A program made the translations under genes and the position numbers. A model generated the notes under the pieces. That model had not been told where the DNA came from. It was given only the letters and a program-made list of their open reading frames with translations, and did no database searches. Below, in pieces: positions 49,544 through 50,632 of a stretch of 50,632 nt of DNA. The stretch is from Prevotella sp. (GTDB taxonomy: Bacteria; Bacteroidota; Bacteroidia; Bacteroidales; Bacteroidaceae): assembly GCA_016291085.1 (NCBI GenBank), contig JAEEVW010000026.1, forward strand, positions 1-50,632, in the 5' to 3' direction. Every line of letters starts with the position of its first letter. The first letter of the stretch is position 1.

Positions 49544-50221
49544 ATGCGAATAGACATCATCACCGTATTGCCCGAAATGCTTGAGGGCTTCGTACACGAA
49601 TCCATACTGGCCCGTGCCGAAAAGAAAGGACTGGCTGAAATCCGTCTGCATAACCTGCGCGACTACACCCTCGACAAGTGGCGCCGCGTCGACGATTACC
49701 CCTATGGCGGTTCCGCCGGTATGGTGATGCAATGTGAGCCCATCGACCGCTGCATCACTGCTTTGAAGGCCGAGCGCGACTACGATGAAGTCATCTTCAC
49801 CTCGCCCGATGGTGAACGCTTCGACCAGCACATGGCTAACGAGTTGTCGCTCAAGGGCAACCTTATCATTTTGGCAGGCCATTACAAGGGCATTGATCAG
49901 CGTGTGCGCGACCATCTCATCACCCGCGAAATCAGTATTGGAGATTTCGTGCTGACAGGCGGTGAACTCGTAGCAGCTATGATTGCTGACGCCATCGTGC
50001 GTGTGGTTCCAGGTGTCATTGGTGACGAGCAGAGTGCACTATCCGACTGTTTTCAGGACGATCTGCTGGCAGCTCCCATCTACACCCGTCCTGCCGACTA
50101 CAAAGGCTGGAAGGTTCCGGAGATTTTGCTTTCAGGCAATGAGGCTAAAATACGTGAATGGGAATTGGAGCAGGCTCTCGACCGCACCCGTCGTTTGCGT
50201 CCTGACCTGCTGAAAGAATAA
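49544..50221 (+). CDS. trmD: tRNA (guanine-37-N1)-methyltransferase TrmD
   Basis: The 225-residue SPOUT enzyme has [42 protein letters not shown], and the knot region [20 protein letters not shown] with [12 protein letters not shown]. It methylates G37 of tRNAs reading CNN codons and prevents frameshifting. The usual rimM-trmD-rplS operon is not present around it. It starts after a stretch of CTCATTT units. Confidence 0.96.
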   Translation: MRIDIITVLPEMLEGFVHESILARAEKKGLAEIRLHNLRDYTLDKWRRVDDYPYGGSAGMVMQCEPIDRCITALKAERDYDEVIFTSPDGERFDQHMANELSLKGNLIILAGHYKGIDQRVRDHLITREISIGDFVLTGGELVAAMIADAIVRVVPGVIGDEQSALSDCFQDDLLAAPIYTRPADYKGWKVPEILLSGNEAKIREWELEQALDRTRRLRPDLLKE

Positions 50222-50602
50222 GAACTTCTTATTTTGCAATAAGTGCCACTTATCTACTGTAAAACCAGCCATCGGATAACAAAAGAGGAGAAAAGCGGAA
50301 AAATCGTTGCAAATCAGGGGATTGGGAAGGAAACTGCGAAATGATGAGAACAGTGGACTGCAACTTGAGTACGGTATGAAGGAAAGATTTAAGTATCTAA
50401 TTCGTAACTTGTTTCTGAAATTGTGAAAATCGAGGCAAATAGGTTACTTTCAGACACTGAAACGGTTGATATTCAATGAGTTTGAGAAATTGAACCGACT
50501 TTGGTACGAGTTGCCGAAATTTGAATAGATTTGCGTAGAAATCGGATGCTCAGCATTGACTAATTTTGCAAACTGAAAGTTAAACGTAAAATTAGTGTAA
50601 AA
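50222..50602. other. 381-bp intergenic segment before the recombinase-like start
   Basis: A palindrome ATAAGTG-c-CACTTAT (50239-50253) lies just after trmD. TAATTTTG at 50561-50568 matches a -7 element, but the nearest TTTG is 27 bases upstream, too far for the usual spacing. The rest is AT-rich with no gene seen. An attachment or recombination site could lie here but none can be identified. Confidence 0.5.
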
Positions 50603-50632
50603 ATGAAGAGTACCTACAGTATCATTTTCTAC
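50603..50632 (+). CDS. Probable tyrosine-type site-specific recombinase (3' cut by window end)
   Basis: The last ten codons read MKSTYSIIFY. This matches the very conserved N-terminus (MKSTxSxxFYLKR) remembered for Bacteroidales tyrosine recombinases of mobile elements and phase-variable inverters. With only ten residues the call rests on that pattern, the start position after a TAATTTTG element, and the long AT-rich leader. A window extension would settle it. Confidence 0.5.
   Translation, partial: MKSTYSIIFY

Overview
The window looks like a chromosomal segment of a Prevotella-type member of the Bacteroidales. Four things point there: the short primary sigma factor RpoD (287 aa), the fused LpxC-FabZ lipid A enzyme, promoters of the Bacteroidetes form TTTG-N19/20-TAnnTTTG, and lineage-restricted proteins (DUF3256, DUF4296, a smalltalk micro-protein, HU-like proteins with long tails). 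Secreted proteins end in a YYNLAGQRVAQP-type tail that is common in Prevotella. No rRNA, tRNA, CRISPR array or complete insertion sequence was seen.

Layout. 0-3.3 kb: an HU-like protein cut by the window edge, a 32-residue smalltalk protein and a divergent NAD-dependent DNA ligase. 3.4-12.6 kb: a dense plus-strand run of rpoD, a small secreted protein, an HD-domain phosphohydrolase, the lipid A genes lpxD / lpxC-fabZ / lpxA, miaA and a class A penicillin-binding protein. 12.6-15.3 kb: a LacI regulator and altronate dehydratase. 15.5-23.6 kb: a minus-strand series running ileS, a DksA/TraR-like gene, lspA, a DUF4296 lipoprotein, a small conserved protein, an MFS transporter, rsmE and DUF3256. 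23.8-25.9 kb: an epimerase-like gene coupled to cbiB. 26-31.7 kb: hup, a COX24-like micro-protein, rng, a membrane glycosyltransferase, a hybrid histidine kinase without sensor domain, and a membrane-anchored EEP-family hydrolase.

31.7-42.6 kb is the accessory part and the most interesting. Two divergently oriented cassettes share one plan: a large secreted repeat/beta-domain protein with a nearly identical C-terminal tail, followed directly by a 54-55 residue peptide of one shared family (MKKxYxxPEMDVxEL...). Between them lies an AT-rich pair, a MORN-repeat protein and a small secreted protein. The gene-free stretches (about 1.2, 0.45 and 1.2 kb) are full of palindromes. They also hold a ~105-bp direct repeat pair, a ~50-bp inverted repeat pair, copies of a dispersed GTGGCGTTGC repeat, and a candidate structured small RNA with its own consensus promoter and terminator.

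42.7-50.6 kb returns to core functions: an alanyl-tRNA editing domain protein, glycogen phosphorylase, glycogen synthase (with a dispersed repeat inserted in frame), two small secreted proteins (one LolA-like), a patatin-like lipase and trmD. The last 30 bases are the first ten codons of what looks like a Bacteroidales tyrosine recombinase, so a mobile or invertible region may begin just beyond the window.

Limits: all family assignments come from reading motifs and remembered family features; no database search was run. Sequence identities between repeats were judged by eye.
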